A stretch of 64,000 nt of DNA from Glycomyces sp. YM15 (GCF_016918015.1 NZ_JAERMK010000004.1:1-64000); one strand, 5' to 3'. Shown: positions 7,394 to 20,831, numbered from the stretch's first letter. A program made the numbers and translations. The notes: a model not told the origin generated them from the letters alone.

Positions 7394-9451
7394 TTACAGG
7401 GCCGAGCCGGTGATGCTCGTGCCGTTCTTGGTGATCTGGTACGCGACTTCGCCGGTGCCCCAGAAGTGGAACGTCAGCGTGACGGTCTGACCCTCCTCGA
7501 GTTCATTGAGCAGTGCGGGCTTGAGGAGGATGGTCCCAGCCTCGTAGTCGGGCTGGAAGGTCGACCAGAACTCCTTGAAGGGCGTCCAGTCGCCGGGCCC
7601 GGTCGCGGTTCCATCGGCGTACTCGGACTCCATGGTGGCGAGTCGGTCGCCGTTGAACTCGGTCGGGATCGCGAACGACTCGGTCGTCCCGGTCGCGTCC
7701 GTCAATGTCGGCTCGTCGTAGGTGATGATGTAGATCTGCCACGGCATTCCGGCCGAGAACCGGGCTTCGATCGTGGTGTTCACGCCGTAGGCCCGGTCAC
7801 CGGACAGGTTCGTGAGCGCCGCGGCGGTCAAGGTGAGCGTGTCGCCCTCGACGGTGTAGTCGGCGCCCTCGGTCAGGGCCGTGTCGCCGTGCCACAGACC
7901 TTCGAAATCGAGGCCGTTGGGGTTCAGGGTGAGCGACTGGGGCTCGATCGCATCGGTCTTGTCGACATAGATCGAGTCGAATGAGGCCGTACCGGAGCGG
8001 GTGGTCGCGTTCGACATGAGCCATTCATGGAGGTGCTGGTCGCGCATCTCGAGCGTCTCGCGGTTGACGAACGAACCGGCGTCCCAGAGCATCAGGGTCA
8101 TCCCCTTGTCGCGGGCCTGGAACTGGACCTCCTCGTAGAACTTCAGCAGCTCGCCGTGCTGGATGATGCCCGGACGGGTGTAGTCGTAGGCGAGGGTGCC
8201 CCATTCGCCGACGATCACCGGGATCCCGTTGTCCACGAAGGTGTCGTGGGCGCGACCGAACGTGCCGTGGATGTCGGCCAAGACGTTCTCGTCGACCTTG
8301 GTGCCGCCTGCGATGTTGACGCTGAAGGGCCAGTAGCCGTAGAAGTGGACGGTAGCGGCGATCATGTCGTCGTCGAGCGCGTCGATCGTGGCCTTGAGCG
8401 AGTCGAGGCGGGCCTGATCACCGTTGGTGTGGAGGGTGGGCAGCACCAGGAGCCGGTCGGCGTTCTTGCCGCCGGAACCGCGCACGATCTCGTAGAACAG
8501 GCGGTTGAGTTCGTCGTTGTAGACGTCGCCTTCCTCGTGGGTGGTGTCGGCGAACTGGGGTTCGTTGTTGCTCTCGAGCACCAGCAGCTCGGAGTGGTCC
8601 TTGAAGTGCTCGGCCAGCTGGGTCCAGACCGCGTCGAACTTCGCGACGACGCCGTCGTGGTCGGTGGGCATGGTGTTGATCCACATCCACGAGTCGTGGT
8701 GCACGTTCAGCAGGACGTAGAGATCGCGCTCGATCGCCCAGTCCACGACCTCGGTGACGCGGTCCAGCCTCGCCTGGTCGATCGTGTGGTCGGGGCCCTC
8801 GCCGATGTAGTCGGTCCAGGTGACGGGCAGGCGGATCGACTTGTATCCGGCCGCCTTGACCGTGTCGAGCAGCTCTTCGGTGATCAGCGGGTTGCCCCAG
8901 GAGGTCTCCTCGGGGATCGCGTCGAGCGTGTTGCCGACGTTCCAGCCCGGCTCCATGGCCGCGACCGTCTCGACCGCGTTCAGCTCGTCCGCGGGGGGCG
9001 GGGTGGTGGAGGGGTCGCTGACGGTGCCGTCGCAGAGGACGCCGTTGAGCTTGAACGAGGTCGGGGCCTCGTTCGCGCCGGACCAGGAGCCGGCGAAGCC
9101 GAAGGAGACCTGCTTGTCGGTCTTGACCTTGGCGTTGTAGCTGAGGCTCTTCGCGGTGACGTCGGCACCGGAGGAGGCGATGTCGGCGGCCCAGCCGTGG
9201 GTGACCTGCTGACCGGACGGGAAGGCCCACTTGAGCTCCCAGCCGTCGACCGGGTCGCCGAGGTTGGTCACCTTCACGTCGGCGATGAAGCCGCCGTTCC
9301 ACTCCGAGGTGACCTTGTAATCGACCAGGCAGCCCTGGGGGCTGGCGTTGGCGCTGACGATGCCGACCGCTCCCGCGGTCAACAACGCCAGGAGGGCGGC
9401 GCAGACCGCTGCGAGACGCAGCCTGGTTCTGCCTTGCGAGGTAAGTGTCAT
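7394..9451 (-). CDS. Secreted CBM2-GH5 endoglucanase/xyloglucanase with X2 and CBM46-like modules
   Basis: 685 residues. Order: signal peptide (1 to about 37, ...IVSANA), family 2 cellulose-binding module (about 41-142, starting GCLVDYKVTSEWNGGF), Pro/Thr linker, GH5 catalytic barrel (about 165-478), CBM_X2/Ig-like module (about 490-580), and a C-terminal CBM46-like module. The GH5 motifs are WNVGNTLD, LNVHHD, acid/base Glu297 in ESNNEPQF and nucleophile Glu416 in VIVGEWGTL. This layout matches GH5 subfamily 4 enzymes such as Bacillus Cel5B, which often hydrolyse xyloglucan as well as beta-1,4-glucan. The ATG at 9451 is chosen because the signal peptide begins there. A near-consensus promoter lies upstream at 9528-9556. 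Confidence 0.93.
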   Translation of the reverse strand: MTLTSQGRTRLRLAAVCAALLALLTAGAVGIVSANASPQGCLVDYKVTSEWNGGFIADVKVTNLGDPVDGWELKWAFPSGQQVTHGWAADIASSGADVTAKSLSYNAKVKTDKQVSFGFAGSWSGANEAPTSFKLNGVLCDGTVSDPSTTPPPADELNAVETVAAMEPGWNVGNTLDAIPEETSWGNPLITEELLDTVKAAGYKSIRLPVTWTDYIGEGPDHTIDQARLDRVTEVVDWAIERDLYVLLNVHHDSWMWINTMPTDHDGVVAKFDAVWTQLAEHFKDHSELLVLESNNEPQFADTTHEEGDVYNDELNRLFYEIVRGSGGKNADRLLVLPTLHTNGDQARLDSLKATIDALDDDMIAATVHFYGYWPFSVNIAGGTKVDENVLADIHGTFGRAHDTFVDNGIPVIVGEWGTLAYDYTRPGIIQHGELLKFYEEVQFQARDKGMTLMLWDAGSFVNRETLEMRDQHLHEWLMSNATTRSGTASFDSIYVDKTDAIEPQSLTLNPNGLDFEGLWHGDTALTEGADYTVEGDTLTLTAAALTNLSGDRAYGVNTTIEARFSAGMPWQIYIITYDEPTLTDATGTTESFAIPTEFNGDRLATMESEYADGTATGPGDWTPFKEFWSTFQPDYEAGTILLKPALLNELEEGQTVTLTFHFWGTGEVAYQITKNGTSITGSAL

Positions 9452-9527
9452 TGTGATGCTTTCTGCCGGTTGAAGGGGTTCTCGAGCCGTGAGCCTGACG
9501 GGGGTCCTCACGGCTACTACCTCGAAA

Positions 9528-9556
9528 GATTAAGTTTGCTCGCACAACTTTGTCAA
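9528..9556 (-). promoter_or_regulatory. Sigma70-type promoter of the GH5 gene
   Basis: On the minus strand TTGACA (9556-9551) is followed after exactly 17 nt by TTAATC (9533-9528), placing the start point about 70 nt before the ATG at 9451. The -35 is a full consensus match in an A+T-rich island. Confidence 0.6.
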
Positions 9557-9801
9557 TACATAGATGCCTCAATGTTTATTTTCTGACGTTTTGCGAGGTA
9601 AACTGCTATTTCAAGTGGTACAGGAGCATCCGACGACCCTGCCGAGCGCCCGCGTCGAAGCGGGTGCCACTCCCCCGCCGAAGCGTCGCGCGATCGCGGT
9701 CGAGGTATCCCCGTCCGCCGGGTGACCTCGACCTGCGCCCTCTCCGGGTCGCGCGGACTGCGGCCATACGCCGACCTTAGAAAGCGATCCGGAGTCACTA
9801 C

Positions 9802-9823
9802 TTGTCGAAAACCACGGACTTGT
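9802..9823. promoter_or_regulatory. 22-bp element shared by both araC promoters, copy 1
   Basis: The 22 bp match the element at 15440-15461 at 20 positions (core CACGGACTTGT, with TTGTCGA at the left). Both copies sit 80-95 bp upstream of paralogous AraC genes, while the flanking DNA has diverged. This suggests a conserved binding site, most simply for the AraC proteins themselves, reachable from the divergent GH genes too. Confidence 0.55.
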
Positions 9824-9850
9824 GGATCATTTCCACGGTCGTCGCCATCG

Positions 9851-9865
9851 AGCGAACCGGTTCGG
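9851..9865. promoter_or_regulatory. LacI-type palindrome upstream of araC copy 1
   Basis: AGCGAACCGGTTCGG matches the AGCGAACCGGTTCGCT operator that brackets the ABC-importer promoter at 23.2 kb (14 of the first 15 bases, one arm imperfect). It lies 50 bp before the AraC start at 9915. It would place this regulator under the LacI protein encoded at 23280-24287, an inference from sequence alone. Confidence 0.5.
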
Positions 9866-9914
9866 GAACTGCATACGGCTGGACTATTCCGCGAATCTGT
9901 GGTTGATTTCCAGG

Positions 9915-10688
9915 ATGCGTGAAGTGACCATCCGCCTCGACGAGCCACCGGAAGTGGTGAACGCCGGCTTCGCCATCCACGGCTTGAACGGCCCCGACGG
10001 GCCCTTCCGGCTCCCCGACCTGTGGCAGTTCCACCTCTACCAGTACGAGGCCGACCTGCACGTCGATGGTTCCCTCCACCGCATCAAGCCCGGGCGCGTC
10101 AGCCTCATCCCCGCCGGGACCGATGTGGAGTACCACCACCGCGGCCGCTCTGAGCACCTGTACGTGCACCTTCGGCCCTCGCCAGGGGGAACACCGCACA
10201 CCCTGCCGCTCATCCAGGACACCGGCCCTGTCGGCCCGGTGCTCGCCCAGATGTTCTGGCAGGCGATCACCACCGTCGCCGACTCCCCCGCCCAAGCCGC
10301 CGCCGAGGTGTGGGCCGCGCTGTGGCGAACGGTGCGGCTGCAGTCGAAAGAACCTGGCAGCAACGAACATCCCGCGGTGGCCGCCGCCTTCGCCTTCATC
10401 GAGCAGCGGCTCCCGCGGTCGGTCAAAGTCCCCGAGGTCGCCGCCGCCGTGGGCGTCTCACCCAACCACCTCACGACACTCGTCAAGGACGCCACCGGAT
10501 CCACACTGGTCGCCTACATCCGCCACCGCAGGATGGTGCGCGCTGAGCACCTGCTACGCGAGTCGACGCTCTCGATCCCGGCGATCGCCGCATCGGTCGG
10601 CATCCCCGACCTCCAGACCTTCAACAAGGCCTGCCACCGCGAATTCGGCGCGTCTCCTCGCACCGTTCGCGACAGCGCCCGGCGCTGA
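9915..10688 (+). CDS. AraC-family transcriptional regulator (copy 1)
   Basis: 257 residues. The N-terminal cupin-like sensor domain (about 1-90, LPDLWQFHLYQYEADLHVDG) carries RIKPGRVSLIPAGTDVEYHHRG. The C-terminal AraC domain has two helix-turn-helix motifs (VPEVAAAVGVSPNHLTTLVK and IPAIAASVGIPDLQTFNKACHREFG). The start at 9915 (MREVTIRL) aligns exactly with its paralogue at 15540 (MHDVTIFL). The two proteins are very similar along their whole length. It lies between the GH5 and GH2 genes and probably controls plant-polysaccharide enzymes; the effector is unknown. Confidence 0.9.
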   Translation: MREVTIRLDEPPEVVNAGFAIHGLNGPDGPFRLPDLWQFHLYQYEADLHVDGSLHRIKPGRVSLIPAGTDVEYHHRGRSEHLYVHLRPSPGGTPHTLPLIQDTGPVGPVLAQMFWQAITTVADSPAQAAAEVWAALWRTVRLQSKEPGSNEHPAVAAAFAFIEQRLPRSVKVPEVAAAVGVSPNHLTTLVKDATGSTLVAYIRHRRMVRAEHLLRESTLSIPAIAASVGIPDLQTFNKACHREFGASPRTVRDSARR

Positions 10689-10774
10689 TCACCGTCCATT
10701 TTCGTCTGATGATCTTGCGGAGGAGTGGTTCGAATTGTGGACAGCGCTCCGCAAGGAGCTCCAGCGGGTGCGGT

Positions 10775-10819
10775 GAACGATGCGGCCCAACGGTCTCAGA
10801 CCGGTGGACCGCATCGTTC
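10775..10819. terminator. Bidirectional terminator between AraC copy 1 and GH2
   Basis: An 11-bp perfect inverted repeat (10775-10785 and 10809-10819) encloses a smaller hairpin (CGGTCTCAGACCG). It lies 86 bp past the plus-strand AraC stop and 2 bp before the minus-strand GH2 stop codon at 10822, an ideal place to end both converging transcripts. Confidence 0.7.
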
Positions 10820-10821
10820 GT

Positions 10822-13797
<2,976 letters not shown>

Positions 13798-15405
13798 TCA
13801 CAGCTGGCGTAGCGACACGATCTCCCACGGCTGCAAAGTGACCGTGAACCGCAGCCGTCCTTCGGCGTCCGCCTTGCGAACTTCCTGCGGCGTCTGCCTG
13901 GCCGCGGTGCGCAGCACGGCCAGTTCTTCGCGGTTCGGCGGTTCCGGTTCACCGATCGAACGCCATGCCGCGAGCGCGTCGCCCCGGGACGGGCCCACGG
14001 TCTCGGCCAGCAGGCGGCATCCGGGTTCGAGGCCGCCGAGCTCGATGTCGAGTGCCCGCGGTCCGCCGACTGCGAGCGTCGCCTCGGCCACCTCCCGCCC
14101 CGGCTGGGACAGCGGCACCGACCGGGTCATCTCGCCGGGGTAGTGGTAGGCCAGGCAGGCGACCTTGCCGGTGGCGGCGTCGCGGGTGACGACGGCACCG
14201 TCGACGCGGGCCAGCAGCTCGTCCCCGAGGGTGTGCAGGAACCGGTAGGCGTGGAAGCTGGGCTTGACGACGCCCTGGTGGTTGATCATGCCGAACCCGC
14301 CGTGGAAGATCGTCGGCCCGGCCCCCGCCTCCTCGAAGACATCGGTGAAGGTCCAGTAGGCGAGGGAGTCGGCCAGCCCGATCGATTCGAGGTTGGCCCG
14401 CACGATGAACGTCGCGGCCTGCGGGTAGTCGTGGGTGTGGTCGCGCGAGGAGGGAGTCGAGTTCCATTCCGTCAGATGGATCTCGGCCTCGGGGAAGGCG
14501 CTGGCGTCGACGATGCGGCGCAGGACGGCGAGGTCGGCCGCGGTGGCGCCGGCGTGACGGGCATAGGTCGCGCCGTTGCCGTGCTCGTCGAACGCCCAGT
14601 CGGTCGGATAGGGGTGGCAGGAGATGAAGTCGACCGGGAGCCCTTCGGTGGCGCAGTGGTCGAGGAAGTGCTCGATCCACACCGGACGCCATTCGAAGTC
14701 GTCGAGGTCTTCCGGCCCGCTCACCACTGCCGGGGTGATGGTGCGGTCCTCTGCCTCGCCGTCGAATCGCGCGTCGGGCACGAAGTTCGTGGTCGAGGGC
14801 CCGCCCACGCGCAGCGCCGGGTCGAGGGCCTTCAACGCCCGCACCGTGGCGGCGTACAACTCGTAGTACTCCGAACGCGTGCCGCGGAAGAACCCGTCGA
14901 GGTTGGGTTCGTTCCACACCTCGAAGAACCAGCGCCGCACTTCCTCCGCCCCGTACCGGGCCTGCCAGTGCGCGACGGTCGCGGTCACGAGATCGGCCCA
15001 CGCGTCGAAGTCGGTGGGCGGCGAACCGTGCCCGCCCCACCAGAACACCGTCTTCTTCTCGCGGGCGAGGTCGCCCGGGGAGAACCCGAACTCGACGAAC
15101 GGGCGCACCCCGGCCTCCAGCATCCGGTCGAAGACCTCGTCGATGTACTGGAAGTTGTACTCCGGTCCGTCCTCGCCCGTCTTGTAGACGAACATGTCGT
15201 CGTGGAAGAGGCCGTGGAAGCGCACGTAGCGGAAGCCGCATTCGTCTACGGCGGTGCGCAGGTGCTCCTGCCAGTTCGCACGCAGACCCTCCGCCGCCCG
15301 CCCGGCCCCCACCACCAGGTTCCAGTGATGATGCAGCGGTTCGCCGTGTGCGCGGGCGTCCGCTTCAATGCGGACGGGTTTCGATGGTTGACCGTGTTCG
15401 TTCAT
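13798..15405 (-). CDS. GH39-family glycosidase, beta-xylosidase-like
   Basis: 535 residues, close to the usual GH39 length. A (beta/alpha)8 barrel (about 25-370) with the clan GH-A pair: acid/base Glu166 in FEVWNEPNLDGF and nucleophile Glu313 in IHLTEWNS. FRYVRFHGLFHDDM near the N-terminus is also typical, followed by a C-terminal beta domain. No signal peptide, so it is intracellular. The ATG at 15405 has no Shine-Dalgarno, but TTAATC ends 7 nt before it, the geometry of a leaderless transcript. It is the first gene of the GH39-GH2 operon, divergent from AraC copy 2, its likely activator. Known GH39 activities are beta-xylosidase and alpha-iduronidase. Confidence 0.9.
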   Translation of the reverse strand: MNEHGQPSKPVRIEADARAHGEPLHHHWNLVVGAGRAAEGLRANWQEHLRTAVDECGFRYVRFHGLFHDDMFVYKTGEDGPEYNFQYIDEVFDRMLEAGVRPFVEFGFSPGDLAREKKTVFWWGGHGSPPTDFDAWADLVTATVAHWQARYGAEEVRRWFFEVWNEPNLDGFFRGTRSEYYELYAATVRALKALDPALRVGGPSTTNFVPDARFDGEAEDRTITPAVVSGPEDLDDFEWRPVWIEHFLDHCATEGLPVDFISCHPYPTDWAFDEHGNGATYARHAGATAADLAVLRRIVDASAFPEAEIHLTEWNSTPSSRDHTHDYPQAATFIVRANLESIGLADSLAYWTFTDVFEEAGAGPTIFHGGFGMINHQGVVKPSFHAYRFLHTLGDELLARVDGAVVTRDAATGKVACLAYHYPGEMTRSVPLSQPGREVAEATLAVGGPRALDIELGGLEPGCRLLAETVGPSRGDALAAWRSIGEPEPPNREELAVLRTAARQTPQEVRKADAEGRLRFTVTLQPWEIVSLRQL

Positions 15406-15439
15406 AAGCCGAGATTAAGAACCGATGCTGTCGCCCTAG

Positions 15440-15461
15440 TTGTCGATAATCACGGACTTGT
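15440..15461. promoter_or_regulatory. 22-bp element shared by both araC promoters, copy 2
   Basis: Near-identical (20/22) to 9802-9823. It lies between the divergent GH39 start (15405) and AraC copy 2 (15540), so one bound regulator could control both directions. Confidence 0.55.
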
Positions 15462-15539
15462 AGTCTGTTTTCACGACATTGGATAACGCACCAGGTCGAC
15501 TCCGTAGACAATTCGATTGATGTGTGGTTCATTTTCAGG

Positions 15540-16313
15540 ATGCATGACGTGACTATCTTCCTCGAAGAACCACCGGAGGTAGTGAACGCCGGCTTCGCCA
15601 TCCACGGCCTGAGCGGGTCCGGCGACCATTTCCGACTCCCTGACCTGTGGCAGTTCCACCTCTACGAGTACGAAGCCGACCTGGAAGTCGACGGCACCGC
15701 CCACCGGATCAAGCCGGGCCGCGCCAGTCTCATTCCTGCCGGAGCCGAGGTCCGCTACCGCTATCGGGGCCGATCGGAACACCTCTACGTGCACCTTCGG
15801 CCCTCGCCACGAGGAACGCCGCACACCCTGCCCCTCATCCAGGACGCCGGGCCCGCGGCACCCGCGATCGCGGAGCGGCTGCGCCAAGCCATCGCCGCTG
15901 TCGCCGACTCGCCCGGCCAGGCCGCCGCCGAAGTCTGGTCCGCGCTGTGGCGAACGGTGCGACTGCAGCCGAAAGAGCCTGGAGCAGGGCTTCACCCCGC
16001 CGTTTCCGCAGCTTTCGCCCACATCGAGCGGCGCCTGCCACGGCGGATCACGGTTCCCGAGGTCGCGGCTGCCGTGGGCGTCTCGCACAACCACCTCACT
16101 CGGCTGGTCAAGGAGGCCACGGGTTCCACATTGGTCGCCTATGTGCGCCATCGCAGGATGGTGCGGGCTGGGCACCTGTTGCGCGAGTCAACACTCTCGA
16201 TCCCGGCGATCGCCGAGTCGATCGGCTTTCCCGACCTGCAGTCGTTCAACAAGGCCTGCCACCGCGAGTTCGGCATGTCGCCCCGCTCGGTCCGCGACAC
16301 GGCCCGGCACTGA
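15540..16313 (+). CDS. AraC-family transcriptional regulator (copy 2)
   Basis: 257 residues with the same architecture as the protein at 9915-10688: cupin-like N-terminal sensor (LPDLWQFHLYEYEADLEVDG, RIKPGRASLIPAG) and a C-terminal double helix-turn-helix (VPEVAAAVGVSHNHLTRLVK; IPAIAESIGFPDLQSFNKACHREFG). The ATG at 15540 is preferred to 15522 by alignment with the paralogue; both are preceded by TTTCCAGG/TTTTCAGG. It is divergent from the GH39-GH2 operon and likely its regulator. The pair looks like a local duplication that split control of the GH5 and GH39-GH2 units. Confidence 0.9.
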   Translation: MHDVTIFLEEPPEVVNAGFAIHGLSGSGDHFRLPDLWQFHLYEYEADLEVDGTAHRIKPGRASLIPAGAEVRYRYRGRSEHLYVHLRPSPRGTPHTLPLIQDAGPAAPAIAERLRQAIAAVADSPGQAAAEVWSALWRTVRLQPKEPGAGLHPAVSAAFAHIERRLPRRITVPEVAAAVGVSHNHLTRLVKEATGSTLVAYVRHRRMVRAGHLLRESTLSIPAIAESIGFPDLQSFNKACHREFGMSPRSVRDTARH

Positions 16314-16575
16314 CGACGGTCTTCGCGTGCCAGATCGGCTCATCCGCTTCGCGAAGACTGCGCCACAGCCGTTCCCTGAAGGTCCGACCGACGAAGGACT
16401 CGATCAGACCGGCGAGCACCGGGTCACCGGTGTGCGCGGACACATTCATCGAATCTTTATTTGTTTGTTTACACGTTCAAACATTGACTCGAACATCGAG
16501 ACATTGCAGACTGTCTATATCACGCGCTCGGAATCCATCAGCGCGTTTGGACATGGATCTGCGCGCCGACGGTAA

Positions 16576-17760
<1,185 letters not shown>

Positions 17761-17784
17761 CCCACCTGTCCTGATCCACGCCCA

Positions 17785-17809
17785 TGGGGGCCCGGCAACC
17801 GGGCCCCCA
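17785..17809 (+). terminator. Terminator of the GH12 gene
   Basis: A perfect 11-bp stem (17785-17795 and 17799-17809) with a 3-nt loop, 24 bp after the GH12 stop codon. Confidence 0.8.
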
Positions 17810-17935
17810 CCGTTTCATCCGGCCGCGAAGTACCGTTTCACGACCCGAGGTCGCGGCCTCATCATCGCCGAACTGCGCGCAGAACGCCCACCCCGATCGG
17901 AACAGCGGACCATTGCCCTGCTGTCAGTCGCGCCG

Positions 17936-17967
17936 AAGGGCGGGGCGCCGATCGGCGCCCCGCCCTT
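17936..17967 (-). terminator. Terminator of the GH31/ABC-importer operon
   Basis: A perfect 32-bp palindrome (two 16-bp arms, so a 14-bp stem with a 4-nt loop when folded) 11 bp beyond the minus-strand GH31 stop. Read on the minus strand it begins with AAGGGCGGGG and ends with CCCCGCCCTT. Confidence 0.8.
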
Positions 17968-17978
17968 GACCGTCCGGA

Positions 17979-20000
17979 TCAGATCGTGCCGATCAGTTCA
18001 GGCAGGGCGCCGTTCTTGACGAACACCGGGATGACGTCGATCGGGGCGTCCACCGCGAGCCACTGCCCGCCCTCGTGGGCGGTTCCCGTCCGCAGCTCCG
18101 TCCATGAAGCGCCTTCCGGGAGGTAGACGCGGCGGCTCGTCGCGTGCGGGTCCACCACCGGGGCCACGAGCACATCGGGGCCGAACATGTACTGGTCGGC
18201 CAGGTCCCAGCAGACCGCGTCCGAGGGGAACTCGTGGAAGACCCCGCGCATGACCGGCTGCCCGTCGGTGTGCGCCTGGTCCATGAGCCGCCTCGTGTAC
18301 GGCCGCAGCGCCTCCCGCAGCCGCACATAGCGCACCAGGATCTCGTAGACCTCCTCGCCGAAGCTCCACAGCTCGTTCGGGGCGCCGGAGTTGTTGCGCG
18401 GCGAACCGTCGGCCGCGGTCACCCGCTCACTGGGCTGCCGGTCGCCGTGCATGCGCATGACCGGGCAGAACGCCGCGAACTGGAACCAGCGGACCAGCAA
18501 CTCCCGGAATCCGGGGTCCTCGATGTTGCCGCCCCCGAAACCGCCGATATCGGTGGTGAACCACGGGATCCCCGCAACGCCCATATGGATACCAGCGGTG
18601 ATCTGGCGGCGGAAGTCGGCCCAGTCGGAGTGGATGTCGCCCGACCACACCAGCGCGCCGTAGCGCTGGGACCCGGCCCACGCGCAGCGCACCAGGTTCA
18701 CGATCTCGTCCTGCCCCGCGGCCTTCTGCCCCTCGTAGAACATGCGCGAGAACGCCTGCGGGTAGACGTTGCCGACCTCGACGTTCGGGCCCGCGTGGTA
18801 GCGGTAGTTGTCGAAGTCGTAGACCCCGTACTCCGGTTCGGCCTCGTCGAGCCAGAACAGCTTGATCCCCAGGTCATGGTAGTTGCGCTTGATGACCTCC
18901 CAGACCTGTTCGCGCGCAAGGGGATTGGTCGCGTCCACGAACATGCTCGGCCCCTGGAAACTCATCTGCACGCCGTGCCCGCGCTCAGTGCGGACCAGGA
19001 GGTTGTCCTTCTTGAACGCCGCGAAGTTCTCCGACTGGACCGAGACCTGCGGCCACACCGAGACCATGAGCTCGACGCCCATCTCCTGGAGTTCCCTGAC
19101 CATCGCGGCGGGATCGGGCCAGAACTCCTCCTCGAAACGGAAGTCGCCCATCTTGGGCCAGTGGAAGAAGTCCGCGACGATCACATCGAGCGGCAGGCCG
19201 CGGCGCTTATGCTCACGCGCGACCTCAAGCAGCTGCTCCTGGTTCCAGTACCGCAGCTTGCACTGCCAGTAGCCCAGGCCGTAGTCGGGCATCACCGGGG
19301 CGTGCCCGGTCGCGTTCGCGTAGGCGGCGCTGATCTTCGCGGGGGTGTCTCCGGCGGTGATCCAGTAGTCGAGCTGCCGGGTGGACTCGGCGATCCACTC
19401 GGTGCGGTTGGCGGCGAAGGTGGCGCTGCCGATCGCCGGGTTGTGCCACAGGAAGCCGTACCCGGCGCTGGAGAGCACGAACGGCACGCTCGCCTGCGAG
19501 TTGCGATGCGCCAGTTCGAACGTGGAACCCTTGATGTCGAGGATGTCCTGCTGGTACTGGCCCATCCCGTACAACTTCTCCCCCGCCGGCGGCTCGAACG
19601 CCGCCCGCAGCCGGTGCGCGCCCCCGGACAACGGCCGAAACTCCCGAGCGATGAGCTTGAGCGCCCCGCCGCTGCCGAGCTCCCGAAGCAGCACCCTCCC
19701 GCTCGCGTCACGGAACTCCACCGAGCAGCCGAAGACGTCGTACTCGGTCTGCCAGTCCCAACCGCCCCACGCACGCAACACCACGGTGATCGCGCCGTTG
19801 ACAAGCGTCGCGACCTCCCCGTCCACAGTGATCTGGACCTCGACGGGCTCGGGCTCGAGCAACGCGAAGTCCGTGTCGAGCACCTCCCCCGACCGGGTGC
19901 TCCGCACCCGCAGCGAATCGCGGCCCCAGGCCTGGACAACGAGCGTCTCGCCGTCACCACGCCAGATGATGGCGTCCTCGGAAGTCTCGAACGTGTTCAT
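17979..20000 (-). CDS. GH31 alpha-xylosidase-like glycosidase
   Basis: 673 residues, no signal peptide, so intracellular. An N-terminal beta-sandwich (about 1-235, with KLYGMGQYQQD) precedes the barrel. The nucleophile is Asp385 in KLFWLDEAEPEYG and the acid/base is Asp455 in VWSGDIHSDW; the WLDEAEPE form is typical of GH31 alpha-xylosidases rather than alpha-glucosidases. The start at 20000 (MNTFETSED) is taken 20 bp after the permease gene; the longer open frame upstream is only antisense-like permease overlap. As last gene of the importer operon it would strip alpha-1,6-xylose from imported xyloglucan oligosaccharides. Confidence 0.9.
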   Translation of the reverse strand: MNTFETSEDAIIWRGDGETLVVQAWGRDSLRVRSTRSGEVLDTDFALLEPEPVEVQITVDGEVATLVNGAITVVLRAWGGWDWQTEYDVFGCSVEFRDASGRVLLRELGSGGALKLIAREFRPLSGGAHRLRAAFEPPAGEKLYGMGQYQQDILDIKGSTFELAHRNSQASVPFVLSSAGYGFLWHNPAIGSATFAANRTEWIAESTRQLDYWITAGDTPAKISAAYANATGHAPVMPDYGLGYWQCKLRYWNQEQLLEVAREHKRRGLPLDVIVADFFHWPKMGDFRFEEEFWPDPAAMVRELQEMGVELMVSVWPQVSVQSENFAAFKKDNLLVRTERGHGVQMSFQGPSMFVDATNPLAREQVWEVIKRNYHDLGIKLFWLDEAEPEYGVYDFDNYRYHAGPNVEVGNVYPQAFSRMFYEGQKAAGQDEIVNLVRCAWAGSQRYGALVWSGDIHSDWADFRRQITAGIHMGVAGIPWFTTDIGGFGGGNIEDPGFRELLVRWFQFAAFCPVMRMHGDRQPSERVTAADGSPRNNSGAPNELWSFGEEVYEILVRYVRLREALRPYTRRLMDQAHTDGQPVMRGVFHEFPSDAVCWDLADQYMFGPDVLVAPVVDPHATSRRVYLPEGASWTELRTGTAHEGGQWLAVDAPIDVIPVFVKNGALPELIGTI

Positions 20001-20020
20001 CAGGTTGTCACTCGATTCTG

Positions 20021-20830
20021 CTAGTTCTTGACGGCGCCGGCGGTCACGCCGGCGGCGACGTATTTCTGTGCCACCACCAGCAGCACCGCCGCCGGGATCG
20101 AGGCGACCACCGCCGTCGCCATCATGGGGCCCCACTCCTGGTTCTGGGCGCCGATGTAGTTATAGATGCCCATTGTGATCGGTCGGAGCAGGCCGCCCTC
20201 GCGGTTGAGCGTCGAAGCGAAGATGAAGTCCGACCATGCCCATAGGAATGCGAACAGCGCCGACGTGATGATCGCATTCCGGGAGACCGGCAGGACGATC
20301 GACCGGAAAGTCCTCCAGTGCGAGGCGCCGTCGATCTGAGCCGCTTGGAGCAGTTCGCGGGGGATGCCCGCCATGAACGCGGTCAAGAGGAGGACTGCGA
20401 ACGGGACCGCGATCGTGGAGTCCGCCAGGATCAGCCCCGGGAGGGTGTCGAGCAGCCCGACGGTGTTGTAGATCGAGTAGAGGCCGAGCGACATGACCAC
20501 AGCCGGGACCATCTGCGCCACGATCAACGCGAAACCGATGCTGCGGCGTCCGGGCACGGCCATGCTGGCGAGCGCGAAGGAGGCCGGCGCCGCGATCGCG
20601 AGGGTGAGCACCACGGTCCCCGTGCCGATCAGGAGGCTGGTGCCGAGGTACGGGAGCTGGTCACGGAAGACGACGGCGTAGTGGTCGACGGTGAAGTCGA
20701 CCGGCACGAGGTCGCCGCCGCGGATGCTCTCGCGTTTCGTGAACGAGACGTTGAGCATCCAATAGAGAGGAAAGAGCATGAGCGCGGTCATGGCGAGCGC
20801 GATGGGGTTCTTCCACCAGGTGCGAGACAT
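20021..20830 (-). CDS. Sugar ABC transporter permease, MalG-type
   Basis: 269 residues with six predicted membrane helices, beginning WWKNPIALAMTALMLFPLYWMLNVSF. The cytoplasmic EAA loop that contacts the ATPase is present (ELLQAAQIDGASHWRTFRSIVLPV). It partners the MalF-type permease, separated by a single base. CUT1 importers in actinobacteria usually share one ATPase (MsiK) encoded elsewhere, which explains the absence of an ATPase here. Confidence 0.92.
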   Translation of the reverse strand: MSRTWWKNPIALAMTALMLFPLYWMLNVSFTKRESIRGGDLVPVDFTVDHYAVVFRDQLPYLGTSLLIGTGTVVLTLAIAAPASFALASMAVPGRRSIGFALIVAQMVPAVVMSLGLYSIYNTVGLLDTLPGLILADSTIAVPFAVLLLTAFMAGIPRELLQAAQIDGASHWRTFRSIVLPVSRNAIITSALFAFLWAWSDFIFASTLNREGGLLRPITMGIYNYIGAQNQEWGPMMATAVVASIPAAVLLVVAQKYVAAGVTAGAVKN

Positions 20831-20831
20831 G

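Noticed and set aside
8027-9586. Long plus-strand open frame across the GH5 gene
   Set aside because: Antisense to a gene with signal peptide, CBM2 and GH5 catalytic motifs; its Val/Gly/Asp-rich translation is the usual high-GC shadow, with no ribosome site.
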